DNA of 64,000 nt from Phycisphaera sp. (GTDB taxonomy: Bacteria; Planctomycetota; Phycisphaerae; Phycisphaerales; Phycisphaeraceae). The position numbers and the translations under genes were made by a program. Of this stretch, positions 1 through 9,093 are shown in pieces. Location of the stretch: positions 1 to 64,000 of the forward strand of contig WGMF01000002.1 in the NCBI GenBank assembly GCA_016125215.1, given 5' to 3'. A model generated the notes under the pieces. It did not search any database. It worked only from the letters and a program-made list of their open reading frames with translations, and was not told the origin of the DNA. How positions within the stretch are numbered: the stretch's first letter is position 1; every line of letters begins with the position of its first letter.

Positions 1-2
1 TC

Positions 3-101
3 TCGCTTTTCGAAAAAACCCCGCTTTTACAGGCGTTTTCGAGACAAAACGAAAATACCAAGACCGACCCATTCGCTAACCAGTTGTCGCTGTTCGAGTA
101 A
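3..101 (+). CDS. 3' end of a protein ending in a beta-clamp-binding-like motif (partial)
   Basis: An open frame enters from the left edge and stops at TAA 99-101, giving 32 visible residues that end in FANQLSLFE. QLSLF matches the consensus pentapeptide (QL[SD]LF) by which DNA polymerases, MutS and other replication or repair proteins bind the sliding clamp, and it commonly sits at or near a C-terminus. The rest of the tail is polar and uninformative. It is convergent with the exporter gene ending at 174. MutS or a DNA polymerase would fit, but the family cannot be chosen from 32 residues, and chance is possible in so short a frame. Confidence 0.45.
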   Translation, partial: SLFEKTPLLQAFSRQNENTKTDPFANQLSLFE

Positions 102-117
102 TGTTGGGACAGTAGTG

Positions 118-182
118 ATCATTCATCAATCATCAATGGATCGATCCCCACATCATCCATCATCCATCATTCATCATCCATT
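118..182. repeat. Heptanucleotide (7-nt period) repeat block, ATCATCC/ATCAATC type
   Basis: Units of 7 nt follow each other: three ATCATTC/ATCAATC/ATCAATG units at 118-138, then four ATCATCC-type units at 152-179. The block fills the gap between two convergent genes, and its end supplies the last glycine codon and TGA stop of the exporter at 174-179. The same unit recurs at 19283-19358 and inside mnmG at 29637-29664. Confidence 0.85.
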
Positions 183-2093
183 CCCTGCCCCCGCCGGCGC
201 AAGCTGCGTGCTGGCGAGCATCCGGTAGACCTCGCAGCGCGTGAGCAACTCCCGGTGCTTGCCGGTGTCAAGTATCCGTCCGTCCTGCATAACCACGATC
301 AGGTCCGCGTCGACCACGGTCGAGAGCCGGTGCGCGATGATGAAGGTCGTCCTGCCTTTGCGGAAGCTCGCCATGGCCTGGTTGATCTTGACCTCGGACT
401 CGCTGTCGATCTGGCTGGTTGCTTCGTCGAGGATGAGGATCGCCGGGTCACGCAGGATCGCCCGCGCAAGACACACGCGCTGCCTCTGCCCGCCCGAGAG
501 CCCCACGCCCGCCTCGCCCAGCGTCGAGTGGTACCCGTTGGGCAGCGCCCCGATAAACTCATGCGCAAAGGCCTGTTTTGCGGCCTCGACAATCTTCTCC
601 ATCGGCTCGTGACTTCGACCATAAGCGATGTTGTCCGCCAGCGTACCCTCGAAGAGCACCGACTGCTGCGAGACCATTGCGATCTGCCTGCGCAGCGACA
701 CGAGCGTGTGCTCGGTAATATCCAAACCGTCGATCAACACCCGGCCGGTCGTGGGTTCAAGCAGCAGGGGGATGGTGCTCAACAGCGTGGTCTTGCCCGA
801 ACCGTTGGGCCCGACGACCGCGATGGTCTGACCGTGCGCAACACGCAGCGACACGTTACGCACCGCGGGTTCGAGCGCGGTGGGGTAGCGGTAAGAGACA
901 TTCTCAAAAACCACGTCTCGGCTGTGCCGCGGCAGGGGCTGTCGCGGGCCTTGACCGTCCGAAAGTGAACGCGAAGCCCGGTCGTGCCCACGGTGGTGCG
1001 ACTCCACCGGGAGCTTGAGCAATTCTTCGACCCGGTCCCCCGCGCCGGCCGCTTCCTGCAGGTCGTTGTTGAGGTTGGCAAGCGGTCGGAACGACGCGCC
1101 CGAGATCGCCAGCATGATGAGCACCTTCACCAGATCGTGCCGCAATTCCAGCGACGCAGCCCCGCTCGACCCGCGGAAGATGTAATACGCCGCAAGAATA
1201 GCTACGACCATCACGCCGATCATCCCGATGAACTCGAGCAGTGGGCTGGCCAGGGCCTTGACCGTGCGGGCGCGCATCTCCTGGGCGAGCACCCGTCGGT
1301 TGATCTGATTGAACTTGCGCCGTTCGTAGCCCTCAGCCTGGTGGACCTTCACGACGTTCAGGGCCGAGAGCGAGGCCTGGATCATGCCCAGCATCGATCC
1401 GTACTCCTTGTTGGCGTGTCGCGAGGCCCTGCGCACGGTCTTGCCGAAGCGCCGCATGATGGTGTAGACGACAGGCCCGCCGAGCACGAAAAGCCCAGCC
1501 AGTTTCCAGTTGATAATCAGCGCCCACGCCAGCGAGACCAGCCCGATGAGCACGCTCCGCACGCTCTTGCCCAGGAGCACGTTGTAACCCGACGAGAGGA
1601 TGGCCGTGTCGCGCACGACCTTGCTCAGTTGCTGCGCGACGCCCTCGGTAAAGAGCAGCGACATCGGCGCGTTGACGAGTCGATAGAAGGCGTGCTTGCG
1701 CAGGCGGAGGATCGTGCGCAGCGTGGCGGTGATGATGAGCGACTGGTGCAGGTAACGCATGACCGAGCTGACCAGCGCAAAAACCAGCAGCACCGCGAGG
1801 ATGAAGACAAACCCGTTGAAAGGGTCGGCCGGGATGATGTGGGCCAGGTCGCTGTGGTCGCCGATGATGGCCACGACCGTCGGGTCGGTGAGCTTGCTGA
1901 CAACCACCGAGCGGATCGTCTGGTCCTGCCCGAGGAACTGCTCGGTGACCCAGATCAGCGCGCCGTACCCCGCAAAGGCGCAGCCCGCGTCGATCAGCGC
2001 CGCAACCCCCGCGAACATCAGCAGCCTGCGGTAGAACAGGATGTATTTCAGGTAAGGCCAGAAGCCCTTGTGTTTATTTTTTTCTTTGCTCAC
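174..2093 (-). CDS. ABC transporter, fused permease and ATPase (MsbA-like exporter)
   Basis: This 639-residue half-transporter has an N-terminal membrane domain (about residues 20-340, roughly six hydrophobic segments) and a C-terminal ATPase. The ATPase carries Walker A GPNGSGKTTL, signature LSGGQRQR, Walker B ILILDEATS and the H-loop AHRLST. This order is that of type IV exporters such as MsbA, which act as homodimers in the inner membrane; the substrate (lipid, peptide or drug) cannot be read from the sequence. A GTG start is used and overlaps the aroA stop as GTGA (2090-2093), so translation is probably coupled to aroA. The far end runs into a heptanucleotide repeat that encodes the stop codon. 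Confidence 0.9.
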   Translation of the reverse strand: MSKEKNKHKGFWPYLKYILFYRRLLMFAGVAALIDAGCAFAGYGALIWVTEQFLGQDQTIRSVVVSKLTDPTVVAIIGDHSDLAHIIPADPFNGFVFILAVLLVFALVSSVMRYLHQSLIITATLRTILRLRKHAFYRLVNAPMSLLFTEGVAQQLSKVVRDTAILSSGYNVLLGKSVRSVLIGLVSLAWALIINWKLAGLFVLGGPVVYTIMRRFGKTVRRASRHANKEYGSMLGMIQASLSALNVVKVHQAEGYERRKFNQINRRVLAQEMRARTVKALASPLLEFIGMIGVMVVAILAAYYIFRGSSGAASLELRHDLVKVLIMLAISGASFRPLANLNNDLQEAAGAGDRVEELLKLPVESHHRGHDRASRSLSDGQGPRQPLPRHSRDVVFENVSYRYPTALEPAVRNVSLRVAHGQTIAVVGPNGSGKTTLLSTIPLLLEPTTGRVLIDGLDITEHTLVSLRRQIAMVSQQSVLFEGTLADNIAYGRSHEPMEKIVEAAKQAFAHEFIGALPNGYHSTLGEAGVGLSGGQRQRVCLARAILRDPAILILDEATSQIDSESEVKINQAMASFRKGRTTFIIAHRLSTVVDADLIVVMQDGRILDTGKHRELLTRCEVYRMLASTQLAPAGAGNG

Positions 2094-3424
2094 GACACCC
2101 CCCGTGTGGTGGGCGATAACCGCGAGCCAAGCCGACCCAGATCATCGAAGAAACCGGGGTAGGTCTTGTTCACGCACGAGGGGTCCATGATGACCACCCC
2201 CGGTAGGCGCAGGCCGGCCACCGCGAAGCTCATCGCCATCCGGTGGTCGTCGTAAGTCTGGATCGGGGCGGTGGGGGGGCTGAGCTTGTCGGGCGGATCG
2301 ATGAACAGGTCGTCGCCCTCGACCTCGACGGTGGCGCCGAACTTGGTCAGTTCGTTCTGCAAGGCCGCGAGGCGGTCGGTCTCTTTCACACGCAGGTTGC
2401 CGATGTTGCGCAGCGTAGTCGTCCCGCGCGCAAAAAGCGCCGCCACAGCCAGCGTCTGCGCCATGTCGGGCATGGCGTTGAGGTCGATGTCGACCCCGCG
2501 CAACATGTGATGAGTCGGCGGTGCCATCACGGTGATAAAGTCATCGCCAAAAACAAGCCCCGCGCCCATCTTGGCCAACACGTCCGCCACGCCCACGTCG
2601 CCCTGCGGGCTCGACTTGCCCAAGCCCTCGATGGTGCATGTCGAACCGGGGCACACCGCGGCCGCGGCAAGGAAGTAGCTCGCGTTCGAGGCGTCGGGTT
2701 CGATGGCATACTCGTCAACCTTGTAGACCCCGCGCGGGACGGTGATGCGCGTGAAGTGCTCATCCACCTCACACGTCACGCCGAAACGGTCCATGAGCGC
2801 CAGCGTCATCTCGACGTAGGGCCTGCTCGTCACGGGGCCGTCGAAGCGAAGCTCAAGCCCTTGCGCCATGTAAGGACCGGCTTGCAGCAGCGCACTGATG
2901 TACTGGCTCGACAAAGTCGGCGGCATCGTGACCGACCCGCCGCGCAGACCCGATCCACGCACCTCCAGAGGGGGATACCCTTCGACCCCGGTATAACGGA
3001 TGTCACCGCCGAGCTTGCGCAGCGCATCCACAAGCTGGCCGACGGGCCGCTGACGCATCCGTGCGATGCCGTCGAGCCTGTAACAGCCCCCGTTCCTGAC
3101 CGCGCCGCACGCGGCGGTGAGGAAGCGGTACGCCGTACCCGCGTTGCCGAGCATGAGCGACACATCTCGCTTCGGGATCGTCCCGCCCAGGCCCTCGACC
3201 GTGACGCACTGTTGACCTTCATCGATCTCAAGATCAAACCCCAGCTCGCGCAGCGCCGCCATCATCGCCCGGGTATCGTCCGCAAAGAGCACACCGGTGA
3301 GTTTGCAGCTTCCCTCGCCCAGCGCCGCGAGGAGCAGCGCACGGTTAGTCAGGCTCTTGGAGCCGGGGGGCGTGACCGTGGCACGGAACGGGCCGATCGG
3401 CTGAATGGTCAGGGTGTCGCTCAT
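2090..3424 (-). CDS. aroA: 3-phosphoshikimate 1-carboxyvinyltransferase (EPSP synthase)
   Basis: AroA transfers the enolpyruvyl group of phosphoenolpyruvate to shikimate-3-phosphate, the penultimate step to chorismate, in the cytosol. The 444 residues show the N-terminal PGSKSLTNRALLLAALGEG loop, LGNAGTAYRFL, the KETDRL motif near residue 370 and the DDHRMAMS substrate-binding motif near the C-terminus. Length is normal for the family. The start ATG at 3422-3424 gives the typical opening before PPGSKS; the frame stays open upstream but would overlap groES. It follows groES by 10 bp and overlaps the exporter by 4 bp, so all three are probably one transcript. Confidence 0.95.
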   Translation of the reverse strand: MSDTLTIQPIGPFRATVTPPGSKSLTNRALLLAALGEGSCKLTGVLFADDTRAMMAALRELGFDLEIDEGQQCVTVEGLGGTIPKRDVSLMLGNAGTAYRFLTAACGAVRNGGCYRLDGIARMRQRPVGQLVDALRKLGGDIRYTGVEGYPPLEVRGSGLRGGSVTMPPTLSSQYISALLQAGPYMAQGLELRFDGPVTSRPYVEMTLALMDRFGVTCEVDEHFTRITVPRGVYKVDEYAIEPDASNASYFLAAAAVCPGSTCTIEGLGKSSPQGDVGVADVLAKMGAGLVFGDDFITVMAPPTHHMLRGVDIDLNAMPDMAQTLAVAALFARGTTTLRNIGNLRVKETDRLAALQNELTKFGATVEVEGDDLFIDPPDKLSPPTAPIQTYDDHRMAMSFAVAGLRLPGVVIMDPSCVNKTYPGFFDDLGRLGSRLSPTTRGVS

Positions 3425-3434
3425 GCACGCAGGC

Positions 3435-3755
3435 TTACGGGGTCTTGCGGAAGACCGCGACGATGTTCTCAACCGGCACGACAAACAACCTGTTATCCCC
3501 CTCGAAGTCCACGGGGATCGCGTCCTTGGGGTTGAAGAGCACGCGGTCGTACTGCTCGATGGGGTAGTCGCTGTCGTGGGCAACCTGGGCCGAGACCGCT
3601 ACGACCCGCCCGGTGAGCGTGGGGATCTCGATCTTGTCCGGCAAGTGGATGCCCGACTTGGTCTGTTTCTTGTCCTCGTCCTTGCGGAGCAGGATGCGCT
3701 TGCCGATCGGCTCGACCGTCTCCAGCACAGCCTTCTTGCTCTTCGTGTCGTCCAT
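3435..3755 (-). CDS. groES: GroES-like co-chaperonin (Cpn10)
   Basis: The 106 residues follow the Cpn10 pattern: an N-terminal strand with PIGKRILLRKDE, a mobile loop KKQTKSGIHLPDK with the hydrophobic tripeptide IHL (IVL in E. coli) that contacts GroEL, then a VVAVSAQ strand and a C-terminal LFVVPVENIVAVF strand. No groEL lies beside it, and it heads an aroA operon instead, which is unusual for this family. The central part (HDSDYPIEQYDRVLFNPKD) diverges from E. coli GroES, so it may be a secondary paralogue. A TAGAAT hexamer lies 9 nt before the ATG. Confidence 0.8.
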   Translation of the reverse strand: MDDTKSKKAVLETVEPIGKRILLRKDEDKKQTKSGIHLPDKIEIPTLTGRVVAVSAQVAHDSDYPIEQYDRVLFNPKDAIPVDFEGDNRLFVVPVENIVAVFRKTP

Positions 3756-3764
3756 AGCCCAGCC

Positions 3765-3770
3765 ATTCTA
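3765..3770 (-). promoter_or_regulatory. -10-like TAGAAT directly upstream of groES
   Basis: TAGAAT reads on the minus strand with 9 nt to the ATG at 3755. No Shine-Dalgarno sequence is seen, so a near-leaderless mRNA is expected if this is the promoter. No convincing -35 was found. Confidence 0.5.
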
Positions 3771-3803
3771 ACGGATCGGGCGGGGGCTGTGACGTAGGCG
3801 GTC

Positions 3804-4337
3804 TTATCGCTTTCTCTCCCAGACCATGTGCGGCAGCTCGGGGAGGATGAGTTTCTCCATCGCCAGCCGCACCGCGCTCGTCGAGCCGGGGAGCGTGAAG
3901 AGTAGGGTCTGCCCGATCAAGACCGCCAGCGCCCTGCTGAGCATCGCGGCCGGGCCAACCTCTTGGAAACTCAGCATCCTGAACAACTCCCCGAAGCCCT
4001 CGATCTCTTTACCCGCAAGGTCCAGCGCGATACGCTGAACAACCTCGACCGTGGTGTCGCGCGAGGCGATGCCCGTGCCGCCGGTCGTGATGACCACGTC
4101 GGGCGCGGGCCGTGCGTCCAGCCATGTGCGGATCATCTTGTCGATATCGACCGGTTCGTCGCGGACGATGTCGTATCGCTCGACCGTGTGGCCTGCTTGT
4201 TCGAGCAGTTCGACGAGGGTCTTCCCGCCGGCGTCGGTTTCGCGCGTGCGGGTGTCGCTGACGGTGAGCACGCCGCACCGTGCTTTTTGTGGGGCCGCGG
4301 CTGAACGGTGGGCGCGGGTCGAGTCGGAGCCGGTCAT
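3804..4337 (-). CDS. moaB: Molybdenum cofactor biosynthesis protein MoaB family
   Basis: The 177 residues belong to the MoaB/Mog molybdopterin-binding fold. They show CGVLTVSDTRT at the first strand, the diagnostic TTGGTGIASRDTT loop that binds molybdopterin, and a C-terminal LPGSTSAVRLAMEKLILPELPHM. The family adenylylates molybdopterin before molybdate insertion (Mog) or has a related role (MoaB). The ATG at 4335-4337 overlaps the TGA of the upstream GH35 gene as ATGA, indicating translational coupling; the frame remains open upstream, but that would read through GH35. Pairing with a beta-galactosidase is functionally unexpected. Confidence 0.9.
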   Translation of the reverse strand: MTGSDSTRAHRSAAAPQKARCGVLTVSDTRTRETDAGGKTLVELLEQAGHTVERYDIVRDEPVDIDKMIRTWLDARPAPDVVITTGGTGIASRDTTVEVVQRIALDLAGKEIEGFGELFRMLSFQEVGPAAMLSRALAVLIGQTLLFTLPGSTSAVRLAMEKLILPELPHMVWERKR

Positions 4338-7075
4338 TTGTGGTATGGCCCCATTGCGTTGTAAACGAGCCCGCACTTACCGGGGTGCTTGCCGTGCTCG
4401 TCGAAGAGTAACAAGGTGTTAGGCTTGTCGGTGTGGAGCCAGGGCTCGGGGAGATAATAAAGCCTCTGCGGGGGGACCTCTTTGCCGGTGTGGGTGGCGA
4501 CGAAATACCGGCCGGCGTTGTGGCCGTTGATGTAAAGCTGGCCCTTGCTCATCCCGCGCGGTTCGAGCCAGAGGGGGGCATCGGTGCTTTTAATGTTGAA
4601 CTCCGCTTTGAACCAGCCCGGTTGCGACAGGCCGGGGACGCTCTTGCCCAGGGACTGGAATGTCTTTTCATCGGGAAGCGACCACGGCGAAAAGGCCCAC
4701 TGGGCTTTGGCGGTGAGGTTGTTCGTCGCGGCGTAGAGCGTGACACATTTGGCGAGATTGAGTTTCTTGAGGTCCGCCGGTTCGCACAGGGCGAGCGTGA
4801 GTTTGTTCCTCCCGCCGCGCAGCGCGTCGCCCACGTGGAGGGTAAACCTTGCAAACTTGAGGGCCGGGTCATACACACCCACGAGCTTGTTGTTCACCAT
4901 CACGCCGCAGCGGTGGGGGAAGCCGTGCAGCTCGAGGATCATGGGCAATCGCCCGGTCGGGTTGATGTTCCAGTTCAACCACGTCGCGGGTGTGCGGTCG
5001 AGCGTGCGGTGGCTGGTCAGGATAACGCGGTAGGCCGAGAAGTCCGGCGGGGGGAGTGTTTGAGTCGTCGGCTTGCCCAACCTGATCGGTTTGACCGTGT
5101 AGAGGTTGTCCCAGAGGCCCTTGGGTTCGCCCAGGTGCCAGCCGTAGTTGAATCGGCCGAGGTTGTCGACCATCGCCACCAGCCCGTCGCCAGCGGCGAG
5201 TTTGAAGGGCTGCGTCCCCGCACCGGGGCCGTGGCCGACCAGTCCCTTGAACTTGCCGTCTTGATAAAGGTGCATCCGGTCTTCCATGCCCGGCGCCATG
5301 ACGGACGACCCCGCGGGGATTTTGCCCAAGATGCGGTAGAAGCCGTAGCCGAAGTCCTGGCCGAGGCTTTCGAGTGTCGCGGGATTCTTGATGGGTTTGT
5401 ACTTGGAGGATTCCCCTGTGAGCAGTTCCGTGACGGGGGCGTGTGCCCAACCGGTGAGCGACGGAGCGCGGGGCGTGGCGGTGGGTTTGTGTTTGAAGGA
5501 TTCCTGTTTGTCATCCGAGATGACCGTCGTATTGGCCCAACCCTTTAGCGCGACGGGCTGGTCCTGGTCGTCGAGCGATGCAGCGCCGAGATAGAGCTTT
5601 GAACCCGTGGTGTAAGCCGCGTCGACCTGTTCATGGTTGAGCACGACGACCTGTAAGCCCTCGTGTTCGAGCAGCGTCGGGGTTTGACCCTTGGGCACCT
5701 CGACGGTGGCGATGGCGTCGTTGACGCTGACCAGCCCCGAAGCGCCGGCGGGGCCAAAGAGCACCAGCGTGCGTTTGCCGACGAACGCCCACGGTCTGAG
5801 GTTGCTCATGGTGAGCCTGTGCCCGCTGGGGAGCGTCGCATCGAGCAGCACCCATGCGACCCGGTCGCTGCCCATCGGCACGGGTAACTGGAGGCCGTTG
5901 GGGAGTAACAGGTTGTAAGTCTCGCCCTTGTATTGTTCGTGGCGGATGATGAAAACGACATCGCCCTGCGGGCCGTGCATGTGCATGAGGGCGGGGGGGT
6001 GGTCGGGGCGGATGGGTTCGGGGATGAAGGTCGAGTGCGCGGGCTTTTCGAGGTTGGCCAAGACGTGACCGAACGTGTTGGCAAAGACGCTGATGCGTTT
6101 GGTGGCCAGGTATTTTTCACCGCGGCCGCCGGCTTCGAGCAGGGGGGCGTCGTAGTCGTAGCTCGTGGTCATGTGGACGTCGGGCCCGCCGACGGTCCGG
6201 CCGCCGAAGAACCCGAAGTTCGTCCCGCCGTGGAACATGAAGAGGTTGTATTGGGCGCCGGATGCGAGGATGCCCGCGAGGTAGGCCTCGTGGTGTTGGG
6301 CGGGGACGTTGGCGTGCTTGCCGCCCCAGTGGTCGAACCAGCCGGGCCAGTATTCGGTCACGATGCGCGGGGCGTTGGGCTGCACCACCGCCATCTGCCG
6401 GAGATTGGCCGGCAGGCGGCCGCGGCCGTTCCACGTCGAGATCACGCCCTCTAGCGGGGCCCAGAGGTTGTTGCACTCGTTGAGCGGGACGGTGGCGCCG
6501 CTCTCGCGCAGGTAACGCGCGATCTCGTTGAGGTAGCCGGCGACGTGTTGCGGGTCGTCGCTGAACCATTCGTTCTCGACCTGGATCATGACGATCGGCC
6601 CGCCCCGCGCACCGGTCGTGGTGACGGAACCGGTCGACGTGGTGACCTGTAAGTCTCGCACCTGTTCCATGACTTGTGAGAGGTAGCGCGAGCAGGCTTC
6701 AAGGAACGGGCCGTTGGTCTTGCGGTACTCGATGCCCTCGACGTTGTGCAACCACGCCGGCAAACCGCCGAAGTCCCACTCGGCACAGATGTAAGGCCCC
6801 GGTCGCAGGATGCAGAACATCCCCTCTTCGCCGATCATCTTGACGAACGCGCGGACATCGAGGTCACCATCGAAATCAAAGTCGCCGCGTGTGGGTTCGT
6901 GTGCGTTCCAGAAGCAGTAGGTCTCGATGCAGTTGAGGCCGGCTTGTTTTGCGGCACGGATGCGGGATCGCCACAGTTCACGTGGGACACGGGCGTAGTG
7001 GATCGCGCCGCTGACGAGCCAGATGCGTTTGCCGTCGATGGAGAAACTCTTCCCGTCGTAGGTGATGCTGGCCAT
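4334..7075 (-). CDS. Glycoside hydrolase family 35 beta-galactosidase
   Basis: This 913-residue enzyme should remove terminal beta-galactose from oligo- or polysaccharides. The catalytic barrel is at the N-terminus: the acid/base Glu is in IVMIQVENEWF (about residue 169) and the nucleophile Glu in IVTEYWPGWFDHWGG (about residue 241), both standard GH35 signatures. The tail contains GQLYINGHNAGRYF, the galactose-binding-like jelly roll usual in GH35. No clear signal peptide follows the chosen ATG at 7073-7075, which has GGAG 6 nt upstream; an earlier ATG at 7129 is possible and also gives no obvious signal. It is divergent from the TolC-like gene and translationally coupled to moaB. Confidence 0.93.
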   Translation of the reverse strand: MASITYDGKSFSIDGKRIWLVSGAIHYARVPRELWRSRIRAAKQAGLNCIETYCFWNAHEPTRGDFDFDGDLDVRAFVKMIGEEGMFCILRPGPYICAEWDFGGLPAWLHNVEGIEYRKTNGPFLEACSRYLSQVMEQVRDLQVTTSTGSVTTTGARGGPIVMIQVENEWFSDDPQHVAGYLNEIARYLRESGATVPLNECNNLWAPLEGVISTWNGRGRLPANLRQMAVVQPNAPRIVTEYWPGWFDHWGGKHANVPAQHHEAYLAGILASGAQYNLFMFHGGTNFGFFGGRTVGGPDVHMTTSYDYDAPLLEAGGRGEKYLATKRISVFANTFGHVLANLEKPAHSTFIPEPIRPDHPPALMHMHGPQGDVVFIIRHEQYKGETYNLLLPNGLQLPVPMGSDRVAWVLLDATLPSGHRLTMSNLRPWAFVGKRTLVLFGPAGASGLVSVNDAIATVEVPKGQTPTLLEHEGLQVVVLNHEQVDAAYTTGSKLYLGAASLDDQDQPVALKGWANTTVISDDKQESFKHKPTATPRAPSLTGWAHAPVTELLTGESSKYKPIKNPATLESLGQDFGYGFYRILGKIPAGSSVMAPGMEDRMHLYQDGKFKGLVGHGPGAGTQPFKLAAGDGLVAMVDNLGRFNYGWHLGEPKGLWDNLYTVKPIRLGKPTTQTLPPPDFSAYRVILTSHRTLDRTPATWLNWNINPTGRLPMILELHGFPHRCGVMVNNKLVGVYDPALKFARFTLHVGDALRGGRNKLTLALCEPADLKKLNLAKCVTLYAATNNLTAKAQWAFSPWSLPDEKTFQSLGKSVPGLSQPGWFKAEFNIKSTDAPLWLEPRGMSKGQLYINGHNAGRYFVATHTGKEVPPQRLYYLPEPWLHTDKPNTLLLFDEHGKHPGKCGLVYNAMGPYHK

Positions 7076-7217
7076 GGGGACTCCGATGAGAGCGAAACAA
7101 AATGTTTGGCCATGATAGGCGTTAGGCAATACCGCCGCACGGGTCGCCTTTGGACCGTCGCGGGTGAGAGCGGTGTCTGATCGTCGCTGTTGGGTTCTCG
7201 TGGTTTTTCAAGGGTGC

Positions 7218-7223
7218 TACAAT
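7218..7223 (+). promoter_or_regulatory. -10-like TACAAT before the TolC-like gene
   Basis: TACAAT is followed by 7 nt and the ATG at 7231, with no Shine-Dalgarno between them. A TTCTCG at 7195-7200 with 17-nt spacing is only a weak -35. A leaderless transcript is predicted. Confidence 0.5.
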
Positions 7224-7230
7224 TCCGATT

Positions 7231-9048
7231 ATGCGGTCCCGAGTCAGCCCGTTTTTGTCGCCGATTGTGTCGCTGCTTTTCTTGGTCGGCTGCGATTCGC
7301 TGGGCATGAGTCGGTTGGATCGTGAAGTGGATCGGATGATCGAGGGCCGTCAGTCCCAGACGCTCGGCTCACACGCGTCCAACGATCAACAGCGTGTCCC
7401 GACCCGCGAGCCACTCAAGGCCTCGCGTTCGATCTACGACGAGCACCCCGCGACCGCCAACCCCTCGGCGGAGGACCTGCCCGTCAGAGCACGGACCGAT
7501 GAGACATCCCCCGCCGGCGTGCGCTCACCGTTGACAGAGGAGAGCCCCGCAGCCGGGGGTCAGGACATTTTGGAACTCGACCTCGAGGGGGTGCTGTGTT
7601 ATGCGATCGAGCACAGCAGGGAGTACCGTTCGGAGAAGGAGGCGCTCATTCTTTCGGCGCTGGACCTGCTGGCCGAGCACCACCTCTGGGGCCCGCGGTT
7701 TTTCAGCACGTTCTCAGCCGGATTCACCGGCACACCCGAGGCCGGCGACCACGACCAGGTCTTTGAACTGCTCAACACCACGGGCGTTCGGCAGCGCCTG
7801 CCCTACGGCGGCGAGGCCTCGGTCTCGGCGGTGGTGAACTATATCAATCGATTAGACGAAGCGGTGGCCGGCTCAAGTGTGCGTGATGAGCAGGGGGCCG
7901 ACGTGACCGCATCGATCACGCTGCCGCTGTTGCGTGGGGCCGGTGAGGTTGCGAGGGAAGACCTGATCCAGTCCGAGCGTGAGCTGGTGTATGCCACGCG
8001 GCGCTTCGAGCGCTTCCGCAGGGAGTTTCTGGTCTCGATTGCGACGAACTATTTCGACCTGCTGCGTCAGCGTTCACAGATCGGGAACTTTGAACGGCAG
8101 GTCAAGAACTTCGAGTGGCTCCGAAAGCGTATCGAGGCGCTGGCCAACGCGGGGCGCACGCCGTTTTTCGAGGTGCAGCGGTCCGAGCAACAGGTGCTTT
8201 TTGCCCAGAACAGCCTGGCAAGTGCCAACGAGGGATACGCCGGCTCGCTCGATGCGTTCAAGGTCCGGCTGGGCATCCCGACCGTTCAGCCGTTAGCCGT
8301 GAAACCCGTGGACCTGGTCATCCCCGACCCGGTGCTTGATGCGCAGCAAGCGGTGGCGCGGGCGTGGGAATACCGTCTGGACCTGCAGACATCACGCGAC
8401 CGAGTGGATGACGCCAAACGACAGGTCAGGGTGGCTGCCAACAACCGCCTGCCCGACTTGGACGTGAGCGCATCGGTGAGCGTTCCAGCCACCGGCTCGA
8501 AGCGCTACGCCGGTCTGGACCTCGACGCGGGCAGCGGGGGTTACACGGCGGGTGTGACTTTCGATGCGCCGCTGGATCGAAGGGTGGAGGACATCCGCTA
8601 CCGTCAATCGCTCATCACGTTCGAGCGTGCCGAGCGTCAATTCACGCTCGACCGTGACCGCGTGGCACAGGACGTGCGTGACTCGGCCCGACAGATCGAG
8701 CAATCACGATTCACGCTCGACCTGCAGGCGAGGAACATCGAGCTTTCTTCCAAGCGACTGCGTGGCGTGCTGCTGCGTCTGCGTTCGCTCGGGCCGCGCG
8801 ACTTCATCGAAGCGCAGGACGACCTGTTGCAGGCGGAGAACCTTTACGACTCTGCCAAGCGGGACCTGCGTGTGAGCATCCTGCGGTTTCTTCTTGACAC
8901 GGGCCAGATGCGAGTGGCGCCGGACGGGCGCTGGCTCTCGCCGACGCATCTCAAACCCGAAATCAAACCCGCGACCGCGCCGCCGCAGCCTGCCGGGGTT
9001 CTCGAGGAAGGATCGTTGGAAGAAAGCCCGCCCGCCCCCGAGCCCTGA
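7231..9048 (+). CDS. TolC-like outer membrane efflux protein, predicted lipoprotein
   Basis: The 605 residues resemble the outer membrane factor family, whose trimers form the exit duct of tripartite efflux or type I secretion systems. The N-terminus (SLLFLVGC, Cys21) is a lipobox, so a lipid-anchored precursor is predicted. A low-complexity linker to about residue 110 precedes the two helical-hairpin repeats (about 125-340 and 350-570), which include the family-typical EREFLVSIATNYFDLLRQ-type helix. The tail is proline- and glutamate-rich. The HlyD-like gene follows after 45 bp, as in efflux operons, but no RND, MFS or ABC pump is adjacent. Confidence 0.85.
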   Translation: MRSRVSPFLSPIVSLLFLVGCDSLGMSRLDREVDRMIEGRQSQTLGSHASNDQQRVPTREPLKASRSIYDEHPATANPSAEDLPVRARTDETSPAGVRSPLTEESPAAGGQDILELDLEGVLCYAIEHSREYRSEKEALILSALDLLAEHHLWGPRFFSTFSAGFTGTPEAGDHDQVFELLNTTGVRQRLPYGGEASVSAVVNYINRLDEAVAGSSVRDEQGADVTASITLPLLRGAGEVAREDLIQSERELVYATRRFERFRREFLVSIATNYFDLLRQRSQIGNFERQVKNFEWLRKRIEALANAGRTPFFEVQRSEQQVLFAQNSLASANEGYAGSLDAFKVRLGIPTVQPLAVKPVDLVIPDPVLDAQQAVARAWEYRLDLQTSRDRVDDAKRQVRVAANNRLPDLDVSASVSVPATGSKRYAGLDLDAGSGGYTAGVTFDAPLDRRVEDIRYRQSLITFERAERQFTLDRDRVAQDVRDSARQIEQSRFTLDLQARNIELSSKRLRGVLLRLRSLGPRDFIEAQDDLLQAENLYDSAKRDLRVSILRFLLDTGQMRVAPDGRWLSPTHLKPEIKPATAPPQPAGVLEEGSLEESPPAPEP

Positions 9049-9093
9049 GCGAATCGTCACCGTGAATGGATTAGGCTAAAGTGGAATAGTCCA

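Noticed and set aside
984-2162. Long open frame antisense to the ABC exporter
   Set aside because: It mirrors the codon bias of the real gene on the other strand, has no recognisable motif and extends over the aroA overlap.
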